A DNA stretch of 64,000 bases from Phanerodontia chrysosporium. Taxonomy: Eukaryota; Basidiomycota; Agaricomycetes; Polyporales; Phanerochaetaceae. Within the stretch, counting starts at the first letter, position 1. Every line of letters starts with the position of its first letter. Shown one piece after another: positions 23,479-35,944 of the stretch. The notes below the pieces were generated by a model. It searched no databases. It was given only the letters and a program-made list of their open reading frames with translations, and was not told where the DNA came from. A program made the translations under genes and the position numbers. The stretch lies in contig MJGA01000014.1 in assembly GCA_001910725.1 (NCBI GenBank), positions 62,001 to 126,000 on the forward strand, given 5' to 3'.

Positions 23479-26012
23479 TCACCCAATGAGGGCTTGCAGC
23501 TTGCCAAAGTCGGGCGTACCGAGGCCAGTGACCGGGTCCCATCCCGCCCCCGCACTGAAACCCTGTGCAAAAAAGACCCGGATTAGCATAGAACGCATTT
23601 AGAGGTGCAGTGCACGAGTGTCGATGACACTCACGTTAGTGCCACAGCCGGGGTTGGAGCCGGACGTGATGTCGTTGAAGCCAGCGACACCAGTCGAGTA
23701 GATGATCGGGTTGAGGAAGCCGAGTGCCGACTTGCCCTGAGAAAGGCGGAAGTCGTTCAGGAGGGCGACGACACCGGCAAAGGTCTAATCGATCGTCGTT
23801 GAGTAAGCGGGTAAATGTTTGTGGGTCCTTGAGTGGACGAGAATAGTTAGACTTACAGGTGAGCTGGCGCTAGTGCCTGCGACGGACTCAGTGCGACCGC
23901 CGATTATAACTTGGAAGCCTTCGCCTTGGGCAGCGACGTCGGGATACGCGCGCCCGACGTACTGTTCGTAGCCACGTGTAAGCAATGCGCAGTAGACATG
24001 CTCTGTTGTTACTCACTTGAACAGACCAGCGTCAGTGGAGCCGAACCTCTTCAAGAATGCGCTTACTGCCGCCGACTGATAGCTAATTTACAAAGTGATA
24101 GAGATCAGCTCAGATCAGACAATAAGTGGCGCTATGGAGCAAACCTTGGCTGAGCGAAATAGTTGGAGAAACCTCCGCCCGAGAAGCTGACTGCGACCTC
24201 TGGGTTGACGCGCGTGGTCGCACCAACCTGTAGACTTGCGTGAGAGCGCTCCAGCGGTGCGATAGTCATCGGAACTTACGGTGGTCACGAACGGACAGCT
24301 TGCTGGGAAATTCGGTTGGAAGCGCTTGGTGTTCTTGCCGTCGTTGGTCAGGCAGTTGCCAGCGCCGACGCCGTCATCACCGCTGCTGAACATGATGCTG
24401 CTGCCGCGCGCGCCGAGCTGGGCGAAGAGGTTGCAGACTTCGGTAGCATAGTCCAGGGGCACCTATCGATGCCATGCTTTAGTAGGCAACGTACGAAACG
24501 ATCACGGGGCGCAGCGCACCGTCTGCTCATCATCGCCATACGATGTCCTTCCCGATGGAGCGAGCGTCAGTCGCGGTACTCTGAACCCTCAGCAGGCTGA
24601 CTTACGTGAAGGTCTGCGGAACGGTAGTCTGGGCGAGAATGAAATTAAGCCAGTCTAAGTAGGGCTCGTTCGTGTTCGACGGAGTATTTGAGTCCGGAGT
24701 GAATGGAGGCGAGCCACCGGTACTGTTCTTGTGTCAGCGGAGATGACGGACATCCGACGGATGCAGGGTACCTGTAGTAAATGTTCGGTGTAGGGAAGGA
24801 CATTCCCTCCGTGTATTGGATATCAAGGTTTGCCTGCGCATCACCAAGCTCATGAGCAGAGATACTCTATCCTTGGCAGTCGCCTGACACACCTCCACGC
24901 CGGGTTGATTCTGATTATTTCCGCCGCCATTGACTTGCACGTGCTGGAATGTACCCCCAACGGCATCCGTTCTGAACTTCTTGAAGAAGGTCTACGGCCC
25001 GAATTAGAACATAGTAGCTTCAGGGCCCCAACCTAGATACATACTTGAAGATCCGCGTCGTTTGCAAATTCGCCGAGATAGCCCGCAACGCCAAGTTTAT
25101 TGACGTTGGTCGCTTGCGGCACATACGAGGTCGTGTTGTACAAGGCGCGCAAGCAGGCCGGTGTGATCGTAGTCGCACAGCTAGAAGGCACGGTTGCCAA
25201 ACTGTGAGGGTCGGTCAACTTCGAAGCAGTCTCGATGTCGTTGTCGAGAGGCTTGATATGGGGCTGCAGGAAGCTTGTCGAGCGCATGCTGCGCATGGTG
25301 CTGAAGTAGGTGGTCGGCGTGACCACTCCGACGTGACCATGCAGCACGCTGGGAAGGCTGTAGGACATCGTGCGAACAATATATTCGGCGGTGGTATCGT
25401 GCTGGTAGATGTTGTACGTTGCGTTCATCATACGGGATGCCTGCTCGACGGTAACGGGAATGGTCAGCCAGGATCCACCATTTAGCCGTTGGGCATGGGT
25501 AAGAGACACTCCGTTCGCCTCGAGCCAAGCGTCCACGAGCTCTACAGAGTCTTCGTGAGGGGCGACCAAGGCTTCCGCGTCCTCCTTGGACAGATGCTGG
25601 CCATACCTGTCAAGCAAGGTTCGTCAGCTATGCCCTTGCGCCCACCGCGGAGACCGCTATCGATCGGTATTCTCGGAGTCTGCGGGGATCCTTCGTGAGA
25701 AGGACCCCTAGACGCAGCGCGCGCCGCGTCGTGTAATACCTCAACATGGATTTCCAAACAGATAACTCACTTCTCATGAGCGGGGTCGCTGACCTCGTAC
25801 AGCGCGGTTATGAGATCCTCGAGTCTATCCTGCTTCAGAGAGATCCGCATGTGCAGAACATGGTCCGAAGGTGCAGGCCCGTGATACGACCATCCCGTCG
25901 GAACGTGCTCCCATGCGTGCTTGACCTCGAAGTCGTCCCATCTCTTGGAGATGAGTGGCTTCGCCGCCGCCAGCGGGATGAGCGCCAGCAGGTAGAAGGT
26001 CGACCGGACCAT
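23479..26012 (-). CDS. Secreted tripeptidyl-peptidase, sedolisin family (S53)
   Basis: This is a secreted acid serine-carboxyl peptidase. The signal peptide [19 protein letters not shown] is followed by the pro-domain ([20 protein letters not shown]) that is removed on activation. The catalytic domain starts after [11 protein letters not shown] and carries the S53 motifs: [12 protein letters not shown] with the Glu and Asp of the triad, [37 protein letters not shown] and the catalytic serine in [12 protein letters not shown]. The end has a calcium-site-like [13 protein letters not shown] and closes [13 protein letters not shown]. The gene has about nine introns. Length (about 560 residues) fits sedolisins. 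Likely role: release of tripeptides from protein outside the cell at low pH. A minus-strand TATA sits about 60 bp upstream of the start. Confidence 0.93.
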
Positions 26013-26070
26013 GGTTGTGAATAAACAGCGGCGAGTTCTGGTCCGCTCGCTCTCCAGCGCATCGCTCGGT

Positions 26071-26077
26071 TATATAT
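26071..26077 (-). promoter_or_regulatory. TATA box of the sedolisin gene
   Basis: CATATATA-type sequence on the minus strand lies 59-65 bp before the start codon at 26012, a normal distance for highly expressed fungal secreted-enzyme genes. Confidence 0.6.
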
Positions 26078-27502
26078 GTTCGTCCTAAAAGTGCGCCATG
26101 CAGCCGAGAAGCATGCAGGATCGTTATCGACGTTCGGCGTGGGATATTGTCCGCCCAGCGGGCAGATCATCTGGCTTCTGCCCACGCCGGCCACGACAGG
26201 CCAAGAGGCGAAGCATGCGGGGCTGTAATGCGTTTCCCATGCCTCGCTGTGGCCTTCCGGGTCTACTAGATGCCTGTAGGAAAATTCAGCACACCGTATT
26301 TCAACGCAGCAACGAGGGATTTGCGTACGGGCGCCAACTCAGCAAGCGATGCAAATTGATGGCCGCCCATAATATCCACCAGAAGCGCATGCTAGCATCC
26401 CCGCTTTTGTTGCAACCCGTTGCCTAGCACTCGAAGCTGAAACGAACAGCGAGACAGTTGGCTGGCACCTACTGCAGCCGGTTGTAGCTGGGAGAATGGG
26501 CGACGAATGAAGGCTGCGCTCCGATGTCGCCAAAACTCACGATGCGTCCTACCGGAGAGCCGGATGCTTCTGTTCACATTGTCTCATACTATCTGCAGTG
26601 CATGCGCTAGTAGTCAGGTATGGGACTCAATACGTCTTTCTTCCGAGCATACGATGGCTGACGAATGTCATAAGGTCATCTGTGCTCCTGCACGTGCGGT
26701 GGATCAGCCAGGAAGCAGACCCGCATGCTTGCACATGGGCGTCGACAGGCCCTAAGGCATAGCCATGTTCTTTTCCATCCATATGCAACCAGACTTTGCT
26801 GTGGCCGCACGGAAAACGAAAGACTTCGCAATACCATCACGCAACTTGTGACAATTGGAAGTCGCCGTTCTTTCCCGGCTTTGTGGCGTTCCGTACAGAG
26901 GGTGAGAAGATGAATAGCGTCGTCATCGCGTGTGATACGTTTACGATTTTCTCCCGTCTCCAACTGTCATCATCCTGACCCGGTGGACACTCCGGCCAGC
27001 TCCACGTCTCGGCATTCCACCTGACACTAGGCTGCTGCTTCCTCCAGTTTTCGCCGCATCCACCTCGTAGATTGGCAGGGAATCGGTCCGTTCTCGGCCC
27101 GCGCGCAACGTGCTGTTGGAGCAACGAGAATCCCTCAAGTTGAACTTGCAGTACCTTGCGAGACGTTGACATAGTGAGTTAATAGCGATGGTGGTTGCAG
27201 CTTTCTTGAATTCACATCTGATTGAACAGATAGTGCTTCTCTTGAATCTCATTTTGGGTATTTCACGAGTGATATCAAACCAACGGCGACCTGTGACTTC
27301 CATAGCGAAACTACCTCTTTGTCCAGCCAAAAGATGGAGAAGGCGAGGTCTGTCTACTTGGAGAGAGGCTTCCGATCGAACGTCATCTGGCGCAAGAGGG
27401 CAGTCACGAACATGGTCATCTGCGTACCCTTGATATGCATTCTATCAGCGGTTACTGTGGTCTGGGGCGATGTGGTAAGTGTTGATGAAGTTCGTTCTTG
27501 GG
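26078..27502. other. Divergent promoter region between sedolisin and GH127-like gene
   Basis: About 1.5 kb lie between two divergent secreted-enzyme genes. Frames of 60-145 codons are present on both strands (for example 26837-27330 minus) but have no domain and no consistent splicing. Promoters of both genes are expected here. Confidence 0.45.
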
Positions 27503-27509
27503 TATATAA
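27503..27509 (+). promoter_or_regulatory. TATA box of the GH127-like gene
   Basis: TATATAA lies 56 bp before the start codon at 27565. Confidence 0.6.
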
Positions 27510-27564
27510 GAACGACTCTGACAACGTAACGACACAGCTTGGTCTACAAACAATTCTCGACAAT

Positions 27565-30500
27565 ATGCGTTGGTCTTGTACATTGGCTGCGACCCTGCTT
27601 TACCATCCTGGGCTGTCTTTGCAGGCTTCTGGACGTGAGTATCACTGTCCATCTGTTTTATATCGCCCTAGACTCATCCGTCAGTTGCCCCCAAGGCGTT
27701 TTCGAACCTACCGCTTGGCCAAGTCAAGCCATCCGGCTGGCTTCGTGACCAGGTAGGCTTTCTCGTACCACGCTATCGATAGCTTCGTTGACCCTTGCCT
27801 ACGCTAGTTGTTGGTGCAGACAAATGGTTTGGCCGGTCACGAGCATGATTTCTACGACTAGTATGTCATTGACATGAGCTACGCGTACTATGGAGGCTGA
27901 TATTTTTCAGTGTCTCCCAGACCGATTGGACCGGAGGGCCCTCATACTACTCGAATCTGGAAGAGGGTGAGCGAAGGACCATCTACTCTCCATCGCGCTC
28001 TGACCGATTGGCCTCAGCCGGAAGCTACTGGTTTGTGGGTGGCGTTACCACGAGCTCGAAGGCCGATTAATAACCTCACGTAGAACGGCATGGTCCCCAA
28101 CGGCATTCTGATCGATGATACGACTATTCAGAATCAAACACAATATTTTCTGGACTATGTTCTCGAACATCAAGACTCCACTGGATGGCTCGGCCCCGAA
28201 GTGAACACTACAAAGCCTCGGTATCTGTGGGGCCGCTATCCATTCTTCTTCGGTGCTATCCAGATGGTTGAAGCGAACACTTCCCTTGCCACACGTGTTG
28301 TTCCGGCGCTCCACAAGTTTGTCAAGCTCGCAAACACGATGCTGCACAGCGGCGAAGGTCTCGAGCAATGGACGAACACGCGCTGGGAAGACTTCGTGAT
28401 CACCTTGCAGTGGCATGTCATCTTCCCTCATGCACACTAGTCATAGGCTCAGCCTTAGGACAGGTTATACGACTTCTACCCCGACGGAAATGAAGACCTG
28501 TTACTAGACACGATGAAGATGTTGAAATACACCGGCGATCCGTGGGAAGACGTCTTCAAAGAAGAGGCAAGTTACACCTCGTCATATGTCCTTCTGCGAT
28601 GCCCGCATTGACCCGCATGACTCAGTATTTCCCGAAGATCGCGGTCGAGAATCTCACGAATCCATTTCCTGTGCTGACATGGCACGGGGTCAATATGGCG
28701 GAAGGCCTGAAGGCCTTGCCCTCGACCTACAGGTTTACGCATAACCAGTCAGGTAGTGGTGGCGGGATGATAGGATGACCACCGCGCTGATTGATTCGTA
28801 TCTCCGAACAGACCTAGATGCCGCAAGTTTGGGATGGGACCTTCTGTTCCAGTACCACGGTCGACCGTCAGGCATCTTCGCGGCAGATGAATACCTCGCA
28901 GGCCTCGAGGCAGCACGCGGGTGAGTGATGTCATCGTCTCGTCGTCAGGGATGCTTAACCCTGCGATGGCTCAGGACCGAGCTGTGCTTGGTAGTGGTAA
29001 GCCGCTGACATCTTAACATTAGCGCGCCGCTCATTTGTTATTGGGGCGGACCTCTTTCCAGGAGACGATGTTCTCGTAAGCATCCGTTCGAAGTCGGTAG
29101 CGATCGACTCTCACTGACCCTTGGTGGCGCGAAGGGGGTCCTATCTCTACCAAGTCGTCGGTGATCCTAAGTTCGCAGACAGGGTGAGTTACAGGGTCCG
29201 TCTTTACTACAACTTCTTACTGCTCATGCCCGAGCTAAGGTTGAACGCATCACATACAATGCACTGCCTGCCACGTTGACGGGAAGTGAGCGCGTATTTC
29301 ATGAGCAGGTCGCGCCGCGCCTGACCCGCCCGGCTTAGACATGTGGTCACGGCAGTACTTGCAGCAGCAAAACCAGATCGCAGCGAAGAACATGACTCCG
29401 TAAGCATGGAGATTGCCTCTACGCTGCTCATGAAACTGATCAGAGCGGGCATGCAGGAATCCGTTCCCTACGGATGGGTAAGCGCTACGACCGCTCACTG
29501 CGCGAGATGAACGGCGCTCACGGATGAAGGCAGGCCGTACTCCAATGTGTTCGGTCTGGAGCCTAACTACCCGTGAGTATCCGGCCAGCGCTGCTTCCGA
29601 TCCGAGTATCAGAACTGAGCGCGCTCCTGTCCGCGTGAAGATGCTGCACTGTGAATCACCCTCAGGGCTGGCCAAAGTTTATCAGCAATGCCTTTGTCAC
29701 GACGCCAGGAAACACGACTCTTGTCCACGCTTACCTGGGCCCCTTTTCTACACAGACGACGTTGGCCAATGGTGCGTTCTCGGCCGCCCTGTACATGCGC
29801 CTGACCGTCTCAGCCCGGGTTGCACTTCCCCAGGAAATCGTGTCACTGCAATCGTAGACACGTTGTATCCGTTCAGCGACACACTCACGACGACGATCGA
29901 GGCAGACAGTGCGTTTACGTACCAAGTGCGCATCCCGAACTGGGTTGCGAATGGAACCATATCTGTCAACGGCGCGAAGCCCGAGTCGGTCTCCCCCTCG
30001 AACGGATTGCACTCGGTCTCGGTCAACGCTGGGACCACAACGATCGTGCTGAACCTTCCAGCGGATATCACACTCGGTGCGTTGCGCGCCCGCGTCCCTG
30101 GAGCTCTATACCTCTGACAGTTGACCCGCCCCTGCCACAGAGCAACGCCCACACGGCTCCGTGGCCGTTCACCGCGGGCCCCTGCACTATGCATTCGACA
30201 TCAAGCGCTCGTCTCGTGTGTTGCAGCAGAACGCGCAACAGCCTATGGCAGTCGACCTGCAGTTCGACGCCACGGAACCCTGGCAGTACGCGATCGACAC
30301 GTCCTCGCTGCGGTTCCACTATACGCCACCGGCCGCCGGCAGGCTGCCGTCTCCAGTCTTCGATTCTGGCCTCCCACCAACGAGCATTTCTGCCCTTGCG
30401 TGCGAAATCGATTGGGCAGTCGCGGGTGACACGTTTGCCAGCCCTCCCCCCACCAACCCTAAGTGCATCGGCCCTGCGAAGAACATAACATTATGGCCAT

Positions 30501-30612
30501 TTGGGGTAAGCTTCTTTCTACCAGTTGTTCCGCCAGCTAATACTCAATTGATGTTCAACAGTCGACCAAACTCAGGATCGGGGAGTTCCCCACAGTGAAC
30601 CTCTCCGATTAG
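27565..30612 (+). CDS. Secreted GH127-like (DUF1680) glycoside hydrolase
   Basis: This is a six-hairpin glycosidase of the beta-L-arabinofuranosidase superfamily (GH127 and relatives). The start MRWSCTLAATLLYHPGLSLQ acts as a signal peptide and is joined by an intron to APKAFSNLPLGQVKPSGWL, a typical family N-terminus. Then come [109 protein letters not shown] and, in the beta domain, FTYQVRIPNWVANG. The CCTVNH cysteines match the nucleophile/zinc-ligand pair of GH127, and the E-x-C of TELC could supply the other ligands. After the intron near 30120 it continues SVAVHRGPLHYAFDI and ends STKLRIGEFPTVNLSD. About 13 introns. The substrate in this fungus is not known; plant or fungal glycans are likely. 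Confidence 0.85.
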
Positions 30613-30813
30613 GCCAGTCAACAAGCAAGAGGTGTTTGTGCAAGGTTGCTCTGTTTGTGTATGACGTCTGCGCTCAACTGGACCCATATCCCGTATAATT
30701 AGTATGTTTGAAACCTGATCAGTGGCTGAGATGTAACTGTGACAAAGAGCAAGAACCTCGAACTTTTGACATTGTCTCGCCCGCTGACATAATCCAAGGC
30801 CACTGAAAGCGAA

Positions 30814-30819
30814 TATAAA
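30814..30819 (+). promoter_or_regulatory. TATA box of hypothetical gene A
   Basis: TATAAA lies about 127 bp before the chosen start at 30946, which leaves room for a 5' untranslated region of about 90-100 nt. Confidence 0.45.
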
Positions 30820-30945
30820 CAACGCTCCTTGTCCTCAAGACTTGGTCCTCGACCACAACGAACCTTTGGCGGCCACCCTGCATGCACCTGTCTGCCCCGC
30901 AATTTCTCCAGTCCGGTATCCATCTTCACAAAATCACATAACAAC

Positions 30946-31962
30946 ATGCCTATGACATACTCTCGAGCATCTCACTACGAGGAATATCGCGAGTTCTTCG
31001 ACATACTCCGCTCAGGAGATGTATCCCAGTACCGTATGGCGCGCACGCTCATCCCAGATCTTGTCACTCCTCCACGTCGACCATCAAGCGCGCAGCTCGA
31101 CACGCGCCCGGTGCAATTCAAGCTGAAGTCCACACCGGCAGAAGAGAACGCTGAGGCCAGCAGTGACGAGGAGAGCGTCGGACCTACAACCCCGAATACT
31201 CTCGAGTATTTTGGTGGAGGTATTGACGATGCTGGGGTATCTTTCATTGAGCCATCTTGTTCTATACGAGACGGCTCATCGACTGAGTCGATCGGTAACG
31301 ACGGCCTCCTCGGTGACATGCCCTATAAAGAGACGCCCGTCAAACCCGATCCATTGCCACCCGCTCTCGACGCGTTTGACCGGTTGTCGATTAGCTCTGC
31401 GGCCAGGACTGTCGAACAGGCCATCGAGGGTGACCCAGACGCGCAGGCATCGCCCGAGACAACTCTGGACGAGATCGAGGAATACATGTCCACGATACCC
31501 CAATCCGACGAGAGCAAAGAGGCGCGCCGCAATTTCAAGAAAGCGCTCCGCGGTCTATACAGCCTTGAGTCGCTCCGCGATGTCGTGCGCGCGTTCATCC
31601 GCGACTCGCAGGAAACGCACGTTCCCCTCGCTGAGGTGGAGGTTCGACGCGCCCGTGAAGCTGCTAGCGGACCTTCAAGCGATGGAAGACAGGAGAAGAC
31701 CAGAGAACTCACCATCTTCAGCCTTCTGACCGAGAAAGCTGCCCCCTCGCCCAAGAAACGATGCACAACCAAGACTCCTACGAGTGCCAATCAGCCCGAG
31801 AGCGCAAAACCAAAGTTCCATGGTGCACAGCTGATCAAGGACCTCCTCTCGGATGGGCTTTCGACCGGTACTGGAGGGAAATGGAAAAAGCCGAAGCCAC
31901 CGAGTCTCAGCAAGGCCTGGCTGAAGTCGAGGAAGCGAACCTTCACAGATGTCGATGAGTAA
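30946..31962 (+). CDS. Hypothetical protein A, paralogue of the gene at 40939
   Basis: This is a single-exon protein of 338 residues starting MPMTYSRASHYEEY. The N-terminus has EEYREFFDILRSGDVSQYR, the middle is acidic and Ser/Pro-rich, then comes a helical block (KKALRGLYSLESLRDVVRAF, DSQETHVPLAEV) and a basic end LSKAWLKSRKRTFTDVDE. The same three blocks occur in the gene at 40939-41927 (EYSDLFTILATRDRARF, YTFGSFQDTIRDIIEESQ, RPKAWLRSSRKRDLSDVD). I know no named family. The basic C-terminus could be a nuclear signal. It is transcribed toward the aldos-2-ulose dehydratase gene, whose stop is about 720 bp away. Confidence 0.8.
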   Translation: MPMTYSRASHYEEYREFFDILRSGDVSQYRMARTLIPDLVTPPRRPSSAQLDTRPVQFKLKSTPAEENAEASSDEESVGPTTPNTLEYFGGGIDDAGVSFIEPSCSIRDGSSTESIGNDGLLGDMPYKETPVKPDPLPPALDAFDRLSISSAARTVEQAIEGDPDAQASPETTLDEIEEYMSTIPQSDESKEARRNFKKALRGLYSLESLRDVVRAFIRDSQETHVPLAEVEVRRAREAASGPSSDGRQEKTRELTIFSLLTEKAAPSPKKRCTTKTPTSANQPESAKPKFHGAQLIKDLLSDGLSTGTGGKWKKPKPPSLSKAWLKSRKRTFTDVDE

Positions 31963-32683
31963 TGCACTCTCTTTCCGAAATGGTTTGTATTGTACTTCGT
32001 TCGTGTATTTGTACACCTTAAGACGAAGGGTCTCTAGTCTAGCTCAGATGATAAGCATCATCGATATATGACAGCACGTAAATCCAACCCACTGTACCTA
32101 AATGCTATGGTCACATACATTTATGCATCTTCCACGAGCCATCGGACCAGGCGTGATCTCGGGAATATCTTCGTCGTGTGCAAATCGCGTTCAGATGCGG
32201 GGTTCACGGTCGACGCCGGCGATATCCACGGCGCTCGTCTTGAGCTCTGTTAACTAACAAACGTTCGAACTCGTCATCGCACCTCAAATCTCTTCTTGAG
32301 GTGAAAGATTCTCGAATTCGAGAGACTAGCCGCAGTAGGCGACTAGTATGAAGTATCCCAAGTATTGGTCAGCACGACGGTAACAACACGTGTATACGTA
32401 CTATGTCTCCCTCTACATATTACTAAACATGCGATGAATATCAGTCCATGGCCGCAGACTATTCGTCGAGCATACTAAGCGTTTTGTAGCGTTCAGAAGG
32501 TGGTGGCCGCAGGTTGAGTCTGCGGCAAGAGCGCGCGTACACCTCATCACGTGACGTATCCCCTCATCCTTTTCAGGCAAGTGCTGTCGTTCGAAGACCA
32601 CTGGCGGTAGCACATAGCTTTGTTACTTCATACACTATTGTACAACGAAATATTCCATGAAGCCGCTTTTCCAAGATACCTTT
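31963..32683. other. Intergenic between convergent genes
   Basis: About 720 bp, AT-richer, hold the 3' ends of hypothetical A and the dehydratase gene. No coding signal. Confidence 0.5.
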
Positions 32684-35600
32684 TCAGTTGGCAGGAACAA
32701 GAGACCACGCCGAAAGCTCAATGCTGTCCCCCTGCACGATGACCTGAGAGGATAAAGTGTAAATACGTGAGACAAAACTTGAACAGGGATAGCAGTCTAT
32801 CACGTACGGGAATCGCGTCTGCTCCCTGTTGGTGGCGTATAGCGGAAATGCTAAGGAAGAGCGGGCCATGGTCGGGCGCCTCCGGGAGACGGAAGCTACA
32901 TGCAAGCACTGAGCATCACGACCGCGGCATACCGATGAAATTACGCACGTAATCTGTCCCTTGGTGTTCTTCGTGACGGCCCACCGTGACGTAAGACCCA
33001 TGGCAGCAGGAGAGTGCGTGCCGGCAACACGCTGATTCTTAACGGCGGCCAACGAGCACAGACAAGCGAACCCGTCTTGGCGTGCGCGATCTCGTACATG
33101 TCCGTGCCGGGAACATGAGATATATTCCACTGAGAGTGTCCATGTAAGCTTGTATGTGCGAGCACAGAAGAGGTATGACTCACCGCCTGCGGCGACGGGC
33201 CGCCATCGAGGTCGAGGAGCGCGAGAACGGGGGTGCCGTCTGTAGCATCGTTGTTCTGAAGGGCAAGCGATGCGGTCTGGTGAGGGTCTCCAAACCGGAT
33301 TGCGTACCTCCCGGGCTCGAGTACGCGCGGAGGCGGAGGAGTCGAGAACGTTTCGAACCCGGGGAACTCGAACGCAACCCAGACGTCGAACGCCTGCGGG
33401 CTGGGGTTGCCGGCGCCCGCCAGCCAAGCTGGTGACGCAGAGCCGTGTCAGCGCGGAAGTGCGCCGCAATTAGTCATGCACGCACCATGCCATGGGTAGT
33501 CGATGGTGTCATTCATGCGCAGGAGCGGGTGTCCATCAGGACGCGTGCGCCAGAGTGGGCCGTGCTCGTGCATATCAGGCACGACAATCAGCTTCGTGTC
33601 CTCGAGGTTCGGGCTGTCTGGGTTGAAGTTGGCATCGGGAACGGTTGCCCAGCGCATCCCGCCGCGACCAGTGCCGTTCGCGATGCAGGCATGGATCTCG
33701 CAGAACGACGCTTCGACGTGGTTGTGGAACCCAGCGGAGACGCCAATGCCCGCCGTCCAGAGCTGAACGTGCGCGAGCACAGCCGCAGAATCATCCGCAA
33801 AATTGACGTGGAAGCCGATGAGGTTGAAGAAGTCAAGGTCCTATCATGGCCAGGGTCAGCGAAGACGGCTATTCAAGGGGGCTGCAGGAGAAACATTACC
33901 TTGAAGCGGCCATGCGCCCACGGCCGATCTGCGCAGCGTACCCAGGGGAACTTCATCGCGCGAACACTAACGGGGACATACGCGGGGAACAGGTTGTGCG
34001 CCACAAGTTCGTCCATAGAACGGAAAGGCGGCCGGCCTGAGGTGCTCGAGGGCTTGTAGAGGACGAGGATCGCGCCCTCTTCCCCGCTCTCGAGATAGTC
34101 TGCGGAGACGATCATGCTCTCGCAACCGAATGGGCGCGTTGCAGGCACGCGTTCATGCTTCCCGTTCTCGTCGGCCCAACAGACTGTCCCGGCCATGACC
34201 TTCACACCGGACACACTGCGTTCGACATCGAGGCGTGCGAAGGGCGGCAGCACGACAAGCGTAAGCTTCTTTCCCGCGACGTCAAGGAACTCCATCTCGG
34301 TCTTGAAGCGCGTCGATCCTGCGCGGACCACCCTGAGCATCACTTCTTCATCAAGGCGTTCGGCAGAATGCCGGTGGAGAGGAAGACGTTGATGGACGGG
34401 TTGGGGGACTCAAAGTATCCAGGAACAGAGTAAGAGATGGTGGCAATGTCCTAGAAAGATCGTGTAAAGATTCTGTCTCACAGTCAGTGCTGGACAAATA
34501 CACACCACTTCGGAGCCTTGCGAGTGGAAGTTCGCTGTTGCGATGCGCCCGCCGAGATGCTACTGACTTTGGTCTTGGAGAATTTCATGTTTGTCCTGTC
34601 GACAACTTCCAGAGCGCAAAATCAGCATCTGAGTTATTATAGAAGACATCGAAGTTAACTCACGCTTATAGCACCAAACGCCTGTCCTCTGGAAGTCCGG
34701 AGGATCTGCGCCCATCATGGCTACGAGAAATTCGTCTTCCCCGTCTCCATCGATGTCCGCGCAGACGACCTGGTGAATGCTCCCGGTGTGCTTCCCGTTG
34801 AGTGGCCCGAAGACGTCGAGCACATGTCTCGTCCACTCTGCGCGGACGATGCCCGTCGGTGAGCCAGCGGGCTTTGTATAGACCGAGACGGTATTGCCGT
34901 GGAATGCCTGCAAAAATACCGGTAAGTGACCTGCGAAAAATGATGGAGCCAAAGCCTACCTCGGCAGAGCAGATGTATCCCGCATAGTCGTCGCCTACGC
35001 GTCCAACCGCAGCGGAGCCCGCACCCCAATAGGGGTCTCCGCGCTCTTCCGGAAGGCCCGTGCCGACGAGATGCTTCTGCCACCTGGCGCCGTCATACCA
35101 CAGGCAGTCGACACCGTCGCGTCCCGCAAGGATGATCTGGTCGAAGCGCATTTCGCCATCAGTTTCGGCGGCGGGGACGATGGCGACCTCATGGACGAGG
35201 TGGCGCGTGCCGACGACGTCACGCTGCCAGAGCTGCTCTGAGCGAGGATCGTCGGGGGCAGTGAAGATGATGACGTCCGCCGGCGTCGTGAGGTCGCTGG
35301 ACGCAACGACGATCGGCACTGCGACGACCTGCACACGGTCCGTGCGCGTGAAGTGCCCCGCCTTGAGCCGGTGCATGCCCGGGCTGTGCCCAATCGTGCG
35401 CATCGTCCAATTGTCGCGCAGCTCGCCGGGATTCTCGAGCCAGCTGACGCGTCCACCATAGGCCCAGATGTCGTCCATCGAGGAGCCGTATTGGTCCGTG
35501 ATGATAACTGTGCGATGGTTAGCAAAGCATGAGATATAGCAAAAAAAAAAAAAATACACCGACCATCATTAAAACCATTCTTCGTGATGTCGGCATAGTG

Positions 35601-35944
35601 CATTGCGACCGGGAATTCGAGTTTTGCCAGTGAGACAGGGGTCCAAGACGAGCTTCTAGAGGAGAGATTATAGCACCGTAATTCATAGAAAAAATATGAG
35701 GACTCACTGATTGTTGGTAGTCTGTGTATGGGTTGACAAACATCTGGATGTCGCTCTTCATGTCGTACGTGCCGAGTCCATAGCCAATGATGTTGGGGCA
35801 TTTGCTGGAGTCTGAGCGAAATGGGAATGCCTCGACCCAGTAGCCATCAGGACGTCCTCCCTGCACGAGTTGGGGCTGGAAGAGAGGGAGAGCGGCAGGC
35901 TGCTCGGGCTCACAGTGCGGCTTGAGGAAGACTTTGCTGTACAT
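32684..35944 (-). CDS. aud: Aldos-2-ulose dehydratase/isomerase (pyranosone dehydratase)
   Basis: This bifunctional enzyme dehydrates glucosone (2-dehydroglucose) to cortalcerone and turns 1,5-anhydrofructose into microthecin. The start MYSKVFLKPHCEPEQ at 35944 and nearly all blocks match P. chrysosporium AUDH as I recall it: VEAFPFRSDSSKCPNIIGYG, AMHYADITKNGFND, IWAYGGRVSWLENPGELRD, a seven-bladed propeller with an FG-GAP-like metal loop (ADIDGDGEDEFLVA), then two cupin domains (GFHNHVEASFCEIHAC with His/Glu metal ligands; MHEHGPLWRTRPDGH) and a C-terminal part ending IELSAWSLVPAN. About 10 introns; one contains a 14-A run at 35541-35554. No signal peptide. At about 33043 the frame jumps between SLVCARWPP and KNQRVAGTHSPAA with no room for an intron, as if one G were missing. 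It is head to head with pyranose 2-oxidase, which makes its substrate. Confidence 0.95.

Noticed and set aside
26837..27330. Overlapping minus-strand frames upstream of the GH127-like gene
   Set aside because: No consistent splicing or domain; it probably is promoter DNA.
29250..29675. Minus-strand frame of 141 codons inside the GH127-like gene
   Set aside because: It is antisense to well-supported exons and has no domain.
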